Shown: positions 50,635-59,099 of the stretch, one piece after another | Position numbering within the stretch: position 1 is the first letter of the stretch | Layout of the letters: each line of letters starts with the position of its first letter | DNA from: Sphingomonadaceae bacterium PASS1 | GTDB lineage: Bacteria; Pseudomonadota; Alphaproteobacteria; Sphingomonadales; Sphingomonadaceae | NCBI GenBank assembly: GCA_002255985.1 | Contig: NKIR01000001.1 | Location: 304,914 to 368,913 of the forward strand | Reading direction: 5' to 3' | DNA: 64,000 bases | Notes under the pieces: generated by a model | Database searches by the model: none | What the model saw: the letters and a program-made list of their open reading frames with translations, nothing else | What the model was told of the DNA's origin: nothing | Translations under genes and position numbers: made by a program

Positions 50635-53136
50635 TCACTCCGTGGGGCACGCGGCACCTGGTTTGGTTTCAGTTAGCCTGACGTCAGCAAGAGAGAGGTC
50701 AAGCGAACCGCCGGTTTCCAGGTGCAAGATTGTTGGAGAGGCTGCCAAATCCTGCCCCTTGAAGCATGACAATGGAACAGCGATGGTTGCGTAAGTACCT
50801 GGAGCAACGCTTTTCAGAACCCCGGTAATTGGTACCGATGCGCTTCCCACGCCGAGCCTGACATCGCTCGTCGGCGGCACATTGATGCGTAGGTTAAGAG
50901 AAAGCAACATGGCGCCGTTGGCCTCTCTTGCAATGTCTGATGGCTTATTAGCTCCCATCTCTACCCAAGCATTGGACTTGCCGTTCCAAGCCAAGTGTAC
51001 AGCCCCGTCGTTTTCAGGTTCCGCCGTTAAACCAGCCGATCCATATAATGTCGTCTTGGTTCCAACATAGTCCATACGAGGCGCATTGCTGTCGCCGAGC
51101 CACAGCTTGTAGCCGTTCCAGACTTCTCCTTTGGTGTAATAGACGTTCCTTTCGCCGTACCGCGTCGTGTCGGCGACCTCAGGCAGGACGGGCGTTACTG
51201 CCGGCGTTGCGTAAGAAAGCCCAAAGCCATAAGCGAATTGGGGATCATAGGCTGCGTCGCCGATGTTCAGAGGCGTTTGATCAGGGCGCTTGGGCCACGA
51301 AAAGCTTAACCGCCCTTGAAAATCATATTGGGGAGTTCCGTCAGGGCGTGACAAGAGAACATCTGCAACGCCAGCGCCCTCTGAACCCGGCAACCACGCT
51401 TCCACAAATGCATCGGCTGCATTTATTTGGGGATTCACGTAAAGAGGTCGCCCCGACATCATGACTGCGACGACGGGTATCCCCTGCTTCTTGAGACTGC
51501 GGATAAGTTCTAGGCTTTCCACGTTATTATGATGCAAAGCAACGTCGCTCTGATCGCCCATGAACTCAGCGTACGGCTTTTCACCGAAAACGACGATGGC
51601 AACATCGGGCTTTTGAGGCGATGTACCATCCGGACTTAGCAGCGCTTGACCGCCGGAAGCTTCGATCTGCGCCTTGAGGCCTTCATATATCGATGTTGCA
51701 CCTGGAAAATCATTCGGCCCATTGTCTGCACCCTGCCAGCTCAAAGTCCAGCCCCCGGATTGCATGGCGATGTTGTTAGCACCGTCGCCAGCGACAAGAA
51801 CGGTTGCGCTCGGACGTATCGGAAGCACACCATTGTTTTTGAGCAAGACCAACGATTTCCGAACCGCTTCACGAGCAACAGCGCGATGCGCCGGCGTCCC
51901 GATGGGCTGGAGGCTCGTCGCGCGATTGGCAGGTGAAGGCGCATCAAACACGCCCATGCGAAACTTAACCCGCAGAATTCGCCGAACCGCATCATCAAGA
52001 CGGCTCTTCGATATTTCACCGGACTTCACCTGGCGCACCAAGTTCTCGTGAAGAGCCTTCCAGTCTTGTGGTTGGTTGAATATGTCCAGCCCAGCATTGA
52101 AAGCGACCGAACAATCAGAATTGCTGCACCCGGGTATCTGGCCATGAGCCAACCAGTCACCCATAATGAAACCATCGAAGCCCATCCTGCCCTTCAATAC
52201 GTCAGTCAGGAGTGCCTTGTTGGCGTGTAACTTGACCCCGCGCCACGAGTTGAACGAGGCCATGACAGATTGCGTGCCGGTATTGATGGCTTGAACATAA
52301 GGCGCGCCATGCAGACGAGAGAGGTCCGCTTCTGAAACTGTGGAATCGCCCTGGTCTCTGCCCCCATCCGTGGAGCCGTCGCCGAGGAAGTGCTTGGCCG
52401 TTGCAATAACGTGATTAGGTCCCAGAAAGTCAGACCCTGTGCCCTGTATACCCGCCACCATAGCAGCCGCATACTGCGAAACAATTTTGGGGTCCTCCGA
52501 GTAGCTCTCGTAGCTGCGCCCCCAGCGGTCATCGCGGGCGACTGCGATGGTCGGGGCGAACGTCCAATCCATACCAGTTGAACGAACCTCAGCCGCCGTT
52601 ACTTCCCCTATGCGGCGCAGGAGTTCAGGGTCATGGGCAGCGCCGAGACCGATATTGTGCGGGAAAAGAGTAGCGCCGTAAACATTATTATGACCGTGCA
52701 CTGCATCGGACGCCCAGATCAGTGGTATCGTGACCTTCTTACCAGGCAAAACCGACGCCTGATAATAGGGCTCAATCAAGTCAAGCCAATCTTTGACAGT
52801 TGAATGCTTGTTTCCGCCCGGCACAGCGCCGCCGCCGTTCTCAATCGAGCCTATGTGATATTTGGTCACTTCCTCGGGCTTAATAGTCTTCCACTCTGGT
52901 TGAATGACCTGACCGACCTTTTCCTCAATGCTCATCTGGGCGAGCATACGCCCGATCCTAGCCTCTGCCACTTTACTGAGCCCAATGGGCGACTTCGCTT
53001 CTGGCCAAAGCTTTGGATGGACTGTCGCCGCTGTTGCCGTGGCAGGAGGACGGGATTCTGCTGCAGAGGCACTTGCGACTAGTGCAACCGATGACACGAT
53101 AATCAACCAGCGGATTTTGGAGCCTTTGGTACGCAT
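50635..53136 (-). CDS. GH3 exo-beta-glycosidase, exported (second ExoP-like copy)
   Basis: An 833-residue protein from ATG at 53136, chosen for AGGA 6 nt upstream and because the signal peptide KIRWLIIVSSVALVASASAA then lies at the N-terminus. Architecture mirrors the GH3 at 21096: WASDAVHGHNNVYGATLFPH, HFLGDGSTDGGRDQGDST, nucleophile Asp in GFIMGDWLAHGQI, the alpha/beta sandwich, and a C-terminal beta domain of about 180 residues. The two genes are paralogues, but this one sits with uronyl hydrolases rather than GH5, so it may attack a different glucan or a mixed side chain. A distinct operator-like palindrome (53172-53187) precedes it. Confidence 0.93.
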   Translation of the reverse strand: MRTKGSKIRWLIIVSSVALVASASAAESRPPATATAATVHPKLWPEAKSPIGLSKVAEARIGRMLAQMSIEEKVGQVIQPEWKTIKPEEVTKYHIGSIENGGGAVPGGNKHSTVKDWLDLIEPYYQASVLPGKKVTIPLIWASDAVHGHNNVYGATLFPHNIGLGAAHDPELLRRIGEVTAAEVRSTGMDWTFAPTIAVARDDRWGRSYESYSEDPKIVSQYAAAMVAGIQGTGSDFLGPNHVIATAKHFLGDGSTDGGRDQGDSTVSEADLSRLHGAPYVQAINTGTQSVMASFNSWRGVKLHANKALLTDVLKGRMGFDGFIMGDWLAHGQIPGCSNSDCSVAFNAGLDIFNQPQDWKALHENLVRQVKSGEISKSRLDDAVRRILRVKFRMGVFDAPSPANRATSLQPIGTPAHRAVAREAVRKSLVLLKNNGVLPIRPSATVLVAGDGANNIAMQSGGWTLSWQGADNGPNDFPGATSIYEGLKAQIEASGGQALLSPDGTSPQKPDVAIVVFGEKPYAEFMGDQSDVALHHNNVESLELIRSLKKQGIPVVAVMMSGRPLYVNPQINAADAFVEAWLPGSEGAGVADVLLSRPDGTPQYDFQGRLSFSWPKRPDQTPLNIGDAAYDPQFAYGFGLSYATPAVTPVLPEVADTTRYGERNVYYTKGEVWNGYKLWLGDSNAPRMDYVGTKTTLYGSAGLTAEPENDGAVHLAWNGKSNAWVEMGANKPSDIAREANGAMLLSLNLRINVPPTSDVRLGVGSASVPITGVLKSVAPGTYATIAVPLSCFKGQDLAASPTILHLETGGSLDLSLADVRLTETKPGAACPTE

Positions 53137-53171
53137 TTTTGTCCTCTCACACAGCATTTCGGCATATTTAA

Positions 53172-53187
53172 ATGGTAACGTTTCCAT
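53172..53187. promoter_or_regulatory. second type of LacI-like operator
   Basis: ATGGTAACGTTTCCAT is an imperfect 16-bp palindrome with central CpG (ATGGNAACGTTNCCAT), 35 nt upstream of the GH3 start and in the divergent region with the gene at 53322. It differs from the six xylan-type sites and could be the target of LacI (3) at 57567. Confidence 0.5.
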
Positions 53188-53321
53188 TTCACATATCCCC
53201 AAATTTTAGACGATTGCAAGCGTTTATCAATAGATTTTGCACGAGAAATCTTCTTCTTATTGACATCGTTTTCATGTTTTGGTTAGTCCAACCCAGAATA
53301 GCACAACCAAGGACATTATTG

Positions 53322-53741
53322 ATGAATTCCTATTTTCAGTTAGGCGATGACGAAGCGCGAATAGCTATTGACCGGTGTATCTCCGAATTGAAGACGCGCA
53401 AGAAAACGGGAAGCGTTGCTGTTGCAGACAGTCACGGTGAGCTGGTTGGTCTATTACGAATGAATGGCGCGGGTTTCGCTACGGCAACCATCGCGACCAA
53501 CAAGGTTTTTACATCTTCACGCTTGCGCCAGCCGAGTGGTGATCTTGGTAAGGCCGCGGCGGAAGGCGGTTGGGACGTTCATTATCATGGAGATTCCCGA
53601 TATCTCGGGTGGGAGGGCGGGGCACCGGTCTTTTTCCAAGGGACATGCATTGGGTCTGTCGCTGTGAGCGGCCTGACCGGTGAAGAAGACTTCGAAATCG
53701 CTCAAATCGGCGTAGCTGCAATTCTTGCTTCTTTGGATTGA
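53322..53741 (+). CDS. GlcG/HbpS-like heme-degrading-family protein
   Basis: A 139-residue protein from ATG at 53322, with AAGGA about 10 nt upstream; an in-frame start at 53172 would add an implausible tail overlapping the GH3 promoter. The sequence follows the GlcG/HbpS (DUF336) pattern: DEARIAIDRCISELKTRKKT, GSVAVADSHGELVGLLRMNG, then a late GGAPVFFQGTCIGSVAVSGL. Family members bind heme or cobalamin or sit in glycolate and aromatic operons; their role in sugar loci is unclear. It overlaps or abuts the aldo/keto reductase gene and is probably cotranscribed with it. Confidence 0.85.
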   Translation: MNSYFQLGDDEARIAIDRCISELKTRKKTGSVAVADSHGELVGLLRMNGAGFATATIATNKVFTSSRLRQPSGDLGKAAAEGGWDVHYHGDSRYLGWEGGAPVFFQGTCIGSVAVSGLTGEEDFEIAQIGVAAILASLD

Positions 53742-53746
53742 TTGAA

Positions 53747-54805
53747 ATGGCCTTTCCCGTTCCTTATTCCGCTGCCTCCACTAGATACGATACCATGCCT
53801 TATCGTCGTTGTGGCCGCAGTGGATTGAAGCTGCCTGCTATCTCCCTTGGCCTTTGGCAAAATTTCGGCGGCGATGATGTCTTTGAAATAGGCAGGTCGA
53901 TCTTGCGTTATGCATTCGATAACGGGATCACTCATTTCGACCTCGCAAACAACTATGGCCCGCCATACGGCTCAGCCGAGGAGAATTTTGGCCGCGTTCT
54001 GGCTACTGATTTCAAGTCGCACCGCGACGAACTGATCATCTCGACAAAGGCTGGCTGGGACATGTGGCCTGGGCCATATGGTGATGTTGGCGGGTCGCGC
54101 AAATACTTGATTGCTTCTTGCGATCAGAGTTTGAAGCGCATGGGCGTTGACTATGTCGACATCTTCTATTCCCATCGCGTTGATGCCGACACTCCACTGG
54201 AGGAAACCATGGGGGCGCTTGCTACGCTGCATCAACAAGGCAAGGCCTTGTACGTTGGCATTTCTTCTTACTCTCCAGAGCTTACAGCTCGTGCTGCAGA
54301 AATTCTAGAGTCGTATCATGTTCCCCTCCTAATTCACCAGCCCTCCTATTCGATGCTAAATCGTTGGGTCGAGGACAAACTCCTTGAAACTCTGGGTGAC
54401 TTGGGAACTGGATGCATTGCTTTTTCGCCGCTAGCCCAGGGGCTTCTCACTAAGAAATATCTGAATGGCGTACCTTCCGATGCTCGTGCAGGCAAGGCTG
54501 GGTCATTTAGCCCCGACTTGGTGACCGAAGACAATTTGCAGCGGATACACGGTTTGAATAGGATCGCGGAGCAGCGAGGGCAGACGTTGGCGCAAATGGC
54601 TATAGCGTGGGTTCTTCGCGACCCGCGTGTGACCTCAGCATTGGTTGGTGCCCGCACCGTCGCCCAGCTTGCCGACACATTAAAAGCACTGCACAACCTA
54701 GCATTTAGCAAAGATGAGCTCGCCGACATTGACACTTACGCCGGCGATGGCGGTCTCAACATCTGGAGCGTTTCGTCCGACCTAAAGGATTGCGCCGTAG
54801 TATAG
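53747..54805 (+). CDS. aldo/keto reductase (YghZ/glyceraldehyde-3-phosphate reductase-like)
   Basis: A 352-residue AKR with the catalytic tetrad in place: Asp and Tyr in HFDLANNYGPPYGSAEENFG, Lys in ISTKAGWDMW, and His in FYSHRVD. The C-terminal NADPH-binding segment ends in SALVGARTVAQLADTL. The closest known pattern is the YghZ/AKR14 group, which reduces L-glyceraldehyde-3-phosphate and other aldehydes. Here it may reduce a uronate- or lyase-derived keto or aldehyde sugar. ATG at 53747 is 5 nt after the preceding stop; a TTG at 53738 is an alternative. It precedes the second GH105 by 61 nt. Confidence 0.92.
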   Translation: MAFPVPYSAASTRYDTMPYRRCGRSGLKLPAISLGLWQNFGGDDVFEIGRSILRYAFDNGITHFDLANNYGPPYGSAEENFGRVLATDFKSHRDELIISTKAGWDMWPGPYGDVGGSRKYLIASCDQSLKRMGVDYVDIFYSHRVDADTPLEETMGALATLHQQGKALYVGISSYSPELTARAAEILESYHVPLLIHQPSYSMLNRWVEDKLLETLGDLGTGCIAFSPLAQGLLTKKYLNGVPSDARAGKAGSFSPDLVTEDNLQRIHGLNRIAEQRGQTLAQMAIAWVLRDPRVTSALVGARTVAQLADTLKALHNLAFSKDELADIDTYAGDGGLNIWSVSSDLKDCAVV

Positions 54806-54866
54806 TCACCTTGTTTAATGAACACTTCAAAGCATATTATTAGGGATTGAGGCGAAGGAACACATC

Positions 54867-56117
54867 ATGAAATCAAATCTCATCCGGCTGTTGCTCGCCA
54901 GTATCGTTTCATTCACAAGCCTCGGCTTCACAAACAATGGCCTGCCCGAAACGCCGGTCGGAACTGATTCTGCATCAAAGTCAAATCCAGGAAGGGCGCG
55001 TTCCGGCTTGCCACAATCAGTAGAAAGACAAAACGTCCTGGCCATAGCGGAAAGGGTCGCAGATCATCAGATTGCAATGCTTGCAGCCGGTCAGGTGCAT
55101 CCAAGGAATGCTGCCGATTCTACCGACCCAAAAGGCTGGGTTCAGGGCGCTTTCTTCATCGGCCTGACCCATCTCGCCGATCGCAGTGTCAAACCGCAAT
55201 ATCGGGAATTTCTCATGGCGCGAGGCGAGAGCAATCGCTGGGAATTGGGACGTCGTCTGTATCATGCCGATGACCATGCTGTTGGGCAAGCTTATCTATG
55301 GGCAGCACGTAATGGAGCAGGACAAGAAGCCATCGCGCCTATGCGGAAGGCTTTTGATCTGATCTTAGCGAATCCGTCACAAGCAGACCTCGCCTTTGTC
55401 GAGCGGCCGGCCGGTGCGGGGGATCCGCTATGTTTTGATCGGTGGTGCTGGTGCGATGCCCTGTTCATGTCGCCCCCAGCCTTGGTTGAACTTAGCAACG
55501 CAACCGGCGACCCGCGTTATGCGGCGTTTGCCAAATCTGAGTTCTGGGCCGTGACAGACTATCTCCAGGACGCACAAAGCAGCCTGTATTTTCGCGATAG
55601 CCGGTTTTTCGAACGGCGGGGCAAGGACGGCGAGAAGATATTCTGGAGCCGCGGCAACGGCTGGGTATTCGCTGGCCTAGCAAATCTTTTGACGCACCTT
55701 CCGAAATCCGATCCAGATCGCTCAAGATTCGAGGTGCTTTTCCAGACCATGGCGGCCAAGCTTGCCTCCATACAAAAGGCCGATGGCTATTGGAACGCAT
55801 CGCTTCTGGGTGCTCCAAAAGACACCTTACCTGAGTCAAGTGGCACAGCGTTTTACGTTTACGGTCTGGCTTGGGGCATAAATTCCGGTCTGCTCGATCC
55901 TTTGGCATACCAACCAAATGTTGAACGTGGCTGGCAAGCATTAACGCGTGCAGTCCATAAAAATGGCAAACTGGGCTGGGTTCAACCCATCAGTGACCGG
56001 CCGGAAATGAACACTTTTGACGATACACAAATCTATGGCGTTGGCGCCTTCCTACTCGCCGCCTCGGCGGTTGCAGACTTGTCGGAAGCCAAGAATGATA
56101 GACAGAAATCTCGGTAA
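54867..56117 (+). CDS. GH105/GH88-like unsaturated uronyl hydrolase (single domain)
   Basis: A 416-residue exported protein (signal MKSNLIRLLLASIVSFTSLG) with GAAGGA 8 nt before the ATG. The (alpha/alpha)6 fold shares its key stretches with the GH105 at 47779: WVQGAFFIGLTHLADRS, DRWCWCDALFMSPPALVEL, IFWSRGNGWVFAGLANLL and LPESSGTAFYVYGLAWG. It lacks the DUF4861 domain. It likely removes the terminal 4,5-unsaturated uronate from oligosaccharides made by the lyase-like protein encoded next. The order AKR-GH105-lyase on the plus strand suggests an operon for a uronic-acid-rich polymer, possibly glucuronoxylan side chains, rhamnogalacturonan or alginate. Confidence 0.92.
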   Translation: MKSNLIRLLLASIVSFTSLGFTNNGLPETPVGTDSASKSNPGRARSGLPQSVERQNVLAIAERVADHQIAMLAAGQVHPRNAADSTDPKGWVQGAFFIGLTHLADRSVKPQYREFLMARGESNRWELGRRLYHADDHAVGQAYLWAARNGAGQEAIAPMRKAFDLILANPSQADLAFVERPAGAGDPLCFDRWCWCDALFMSPPALVELSNATGDPRYAAFAKSEFWAVTDYLQDAQSSLYFRDSRFFERRGKDGEKIFWSRGNGWVFAGLANLLTHLPKSDPDRSRFEVLFQTMAAKLASIQKADGYWNASLLGAPKDTLPESSGTAFYVYGLAWGINSGLLDPLAYQPNVERGWQALTRAVHKNGKLGWVQPISDRPEMNTFDDTQIYGVGAFLLAASAVADLSEAKNDRQKSR

Positions 56118-56191
56118 AAGACATGACCATTGCCGAATTCAGAACCAACGACATCCCTCTAAGTCTATAATTGCTAGCATCCATATCTTCC

Positions 56192-57379
56192 ATGATTCTA
56201 GGTTCAGCACAAATTTTTACACAATTGCGCGCCGGCATATGGTTGACTGTAATGAGCCTTCTGGCTTTTGGCCTCCCCTCACCGATTTCCGCGGACGTCG
56301 GTTCAGTATTTCGCCACCCCGGGGCAATGAATACAACCGCCGGCCTCGACTGGGTCAAGGCAAAGATCACCGAAGGCAAAGAGCCTTGGACTAGCACCCT
56401 AAAAGAAGTTGAACAAAAAGCACTGCCGGCCAGCGCAGCGCTTGCGGTGATAGATGCCGGCGACCAAGCTCAGGCAGCCGCGTCCAAATCAGACGCTGTT
56501 AAAGCCTATGCAAACGCTCTGGCATGGCGCCTCACCGGCAAAAGGAGATATTCGCGCCAATCTAGCGCCATACTCAGAATGTGGGCGGACTTTCGAGGTT
56601 TCGTGGGGACGACCGACCAAGACAAGCTGCACGCTGGCTGGATTGGTGTGTTATTCGGCGAGGCCGCCGAGATCATGCGGACATCACCGGATTGGAAGGC
56701 TGACGACATAGCCGCTTTCCAAACTATGTTTCGGCGCGCTTTCTACCCGAAGCTTTCAACCCCCAGTCGCTGGAATGGGAATGTCGACCTAACTCAGATT
56801 GACGCGCTGATGACGATTGCGGTATTCAACGAAGACAAGGAAGAATTCAAACGCGGCCTTCAAAGGCTAGAAGTCAGAAGTAAGGCCTACATTTTTTTAG
56901 AGTCGGATTTAACCCCTGCTGCTATCGAAGGTGATGGCGGCAATAGTCCCGCGTTTTGGTTCCACCCAACTAAATGGGCCGATGGGCTTACGCAGGAAAC
57001 CTGCCGCGACAATGGTCATCATGCCCAGTTTGGGTTAGCTTCGGCCCTACACGCTGCCGAAATAGCGTGGAACCAAGGTGTCGACGTATATACGCCTCAG
57101 ATGAGGCGGTACACAGCTGCAATGGAACTTATGGCTCGTCAGCTTCTCACAGGCAACATGCAAGGTACCTGTAGGAGTGCGATGGCGACCTCCAATATAT
57201 TTGACACTTTTGAAGTAGGATTCAACCACTACAGCCATCGCATGGGACTCCCCTTGCCATTTACCGAAAGGCTCATTTCGGAGCGTGTGAGACCTTATGG
57301 GACTTCGGAATTGAACATATTCCATGAAACCCTAACCCATTCAAAGGCGCCGATGACCACATCCAGCCGCGAACGATGA
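56192..57379 (+). CDS. alginate-lyase-family polysaccharide lyase, exported
   Basis: About 395 residues with a hydrophobic N-terminal segment (AGIWLTVMSLLAFGLPSPIS). The helical-toroid body follows the alginate_lyase (PF05426-type) pattern: FRHPGAMNTTAGLDWVKAKI, SRWNGNVDLTQIDALMTIAV and ETCRDNGHHAQFGLASALHA, where the conserved Asn, Asp/His and Arg surround the active site. Such proteins cleave uronate-containing chains by beta-elimination, although many are untested. The start is uncertain: ATG at 56192 is used, TTG at 56171 and ATG at 56252 are alternatives, none with a good ribosome-binding site. It would supply unsaturated ends for the GH105 enzymes. Confidence 0.82.
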   Translation: MILGSAQIFTQLRAGIWLTVMSLLAFGLPSPISADVGSVFRHPGAMNTTAGLDWVKAKITEGKEPWTSTLKEVEQKALPASAALAVIDAGDQAQAAASKSDAVKAYANALAWRLTGKRRYSRQSSAILRMWADFRGFVGTTDQDKLHAGWIGVLFGEAAEIMRTSPDWKADDIAAFQTMFRRAFYPKLSTPSRWNGNVDLTQIDALMTIAVFNEDKEEFKRGLQRLEVRSKAYIFLESDLTPAAIEGDGGNSPAFWFHPTKWADGLTQETCRDNGHHAQFGLASALHAAEIAWNQGVDVYTPQMRRYTAAMELMARQLLTGNMQGTCRSAMATSNIFDTFEVGFNHYSHRMGLPLPFTERLISERVRPYGTSELNIFHETLTHSKAPMTTSSRER

Positions 57380-57566
57380 CTATCAATATTTTTCTTAGAA
57401 ATATGAGCCGGTTGAGCCGAGGGAGAAAGCCCTAAAAAGGCAACAATCGAAACAACTCGGTCAAAAGAGTCGTTTGCCAACAACTGCCTAAACAATACTG
57501 ATCAAAACCAACCCCGACGTCGTCAACTTGCATCTCATACCAGCGATCTTTGTGGAGCAATGGACG

Positions 57567-58583
57567 TCAACCTCTCGGCCCCGTCGAACTTCGAATAACC
57601 AGACGGTGAGGCAGTATTTCGGCTTTTACAGCGCTATCCTCAGGAGAATCGATCGCTCGCAGAAGTCGTTTCGCAGCGCCTATACCAATGTCCCTAGCCG
57701 GTTGAAACACCGTCGAGAGAGGCGGGTTCGCTATGGCTGCGTATCGGGTGTCGTCAAAGCCCATGATCGACAACTCTTCTGGAACCCTTATGCCGCGCCT
57801 TGAGGCAAGACCCAAAACACCAAGGGCCATGTCATCGTTCGCGCAAAAAACAGCCGTCGGCATGACTGATCGCGCGAAAATCTCCATGGCGGCATTGACG
57901 CCTCCATTGGACGTCAGGTCGGAATGAAGAATGTTGGCTTCATCGAGGGATAGTTCAGACGATTGAATTGCAGCACAAAATCCCAACTCTCGATCTTTCG
58001 TGACAAAGGAGTGCTTTGGTCCTGAAACAAATACAATATCCCTATGACCGGAAGTGATAAGGTATTGCGTTGCATCATATGCAGCCTGATAATTGTCGAT
58101 ATGCACACTCGGAAACTGATCGAGGTCAGCGCTTATCGGTTCCAGACCGATAACTATCGGGAGCGATTTGGATTTGTTTTTCTCAATCAACTTCTTGCTG
58201 AAAGGCAAGGTGGAGCACAACAGGATGACGCCCTCAACCTGTTTGGTAACCAACATTTCGATAAAGTTGTTGTCGTTTACCTCAGGTCGCGATTCTGTGA
58301 GGATGATTGAGTAACGAGTGCCAAGAACTGCCCGAATACCCTCTAAAATTTCAGCGAACAGCCAGCTACCAATTTCATGAACAACAACCAGAATAATGTT
58401 GGTCTTACCGCGGCGAAAATTTTGCGCCAGCATGTTGGGGCTGAAGTTAATCTCTTCAATTACTCGACGGACCCTCGCAAGGGTCTTTTTGCCCACCTTT
58501 TCCGGTGAATTCAGACACCTTGAGACGGTAGTAACCGAGACCCCAGCAAGCTTGGCTACTTCCACGATTGTAGAGTTTGACAA
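57567..58583 (-). CDS. LacI-family transcriptional regulator (3)
   Basis: A 338-residue regulator. The helix-turn-helix IVEVAKLAGVSVTTVSRCLN and hinge FSPNMLAQNFRRGK differ from LacI (1) and (2); the hinge lacks the typical ARxLA, with Leu supplied by NMLAQ. The effector domain starts NIILVVVHEIGSW. Because it ends the uronate block, it probably controls the genes at 50635-57379, with the different palindrome at 53172 as candidate site. It is convergent with the lyase gene, about 190 nt apart. The inducer is unknown. Confidence 0.92.
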   Translation of the reverse strand: MSNSTIVEVAKLAGVSVTTVSRCLNSPEKVGKKTLARVRRVIEEINFSPNMLAQNFRRGKTNIILVVVHEIGSWLFAEILEGIRAVLGTRYSIILTESRPEVNDNNFIEMLVTKQVEGVILLCSTLPFSKKLIEKNKSKSLPIVIGLEPISADLDQFPSVHIDNYQAAYDATQYLITSGHRDIVFVSGPKHSFVTKDRELGFCAAIQSSELSLDEANILHSDLTSNGGVNAAMEIFARSVMPTAVFCANDDMALGVLGLASRRGIRVPEELSIMGFDDTRYAAIANPPLSTVFQPARDIGIGAAKRLLRAIDSPEDSAVKAEILPHRLVIRSSTGPRG

Positions 58584-59053
58584 AAGTCTCTCCTAATTTT
58601 TACGACAGACAACCTAAACCACGTGAACTATCAATAACGCAATAAGCTGTTCAGCGTTACAGTGTCAGCGTCAAGCTTTGATCAGGATCTGAGCCTCGGT
58701 TAGCGGATAAAATATCTCGCTATTCAGCAGTTCGTCGTACCTTAACCCATTGAAATCGCCTTATATGTGGCTTTTCCATAAGCTGCCGCGCTTGATGTGG
58801 ACTGCCTTCACGTCGATGTCCGCTAGCCGATGAGCACGTCAATGGCGATAGATTGCGGTCATTTTTCCGAGCGTCTATTGATCGGCAGAGCAAGGCAATA
58901 CGTTCTGGTGCCTTCTTCGATCGAAACCAAATGGAACTTGCAGCGATCATGCTTACCTTGAACACGTGACAGGGTCACATTTACGCGACACGCTTCGGCC
59001 GCAACCGAATGCGAATAACACCGCAATTTCATAAGCGTGCGCTGCCCGCAAAA
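58584..59053. other. intergenic stretch, no gene supported
   Basis: About 470 bases between the divergent lacI start and the transporter terminator. One weak minus-strand frame (58720-58965) has basic, Ser-rich sequence without homology that I recognise and may be a shadow or mobile-element remnant. Promoter elements for lacI (3) should lie in the first 150 bases. Confidence 0.4.
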
Positions 59054-59078
59054 AAAGAGGCCGTAAAACGGCCTCTTT
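59054..59078 (-). terminator. intrinsic terminator of the sugar symporter gene
   Basis: Stem AAAGAGGCCG (59054-59063) pairs perfectly with CGGCCTCTTT (59069-59078) around a 5-nt loop. Read on the minus strand it is followed by a run of seven T. It lies 22 nt beyond the symporter stop, a textbook rho-independent terminator. Confidence 0.88.
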
Positions 59079-59099
59079 CAAAGTTAGTTTGATGACAGT

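Noticed and set aside
58720-58965. Possible insertion-sequence remnant downstream of lacI (3)
   Set aside because: Frames are basic and repetitive, but no transposase motif or inverted repeat could be identified.
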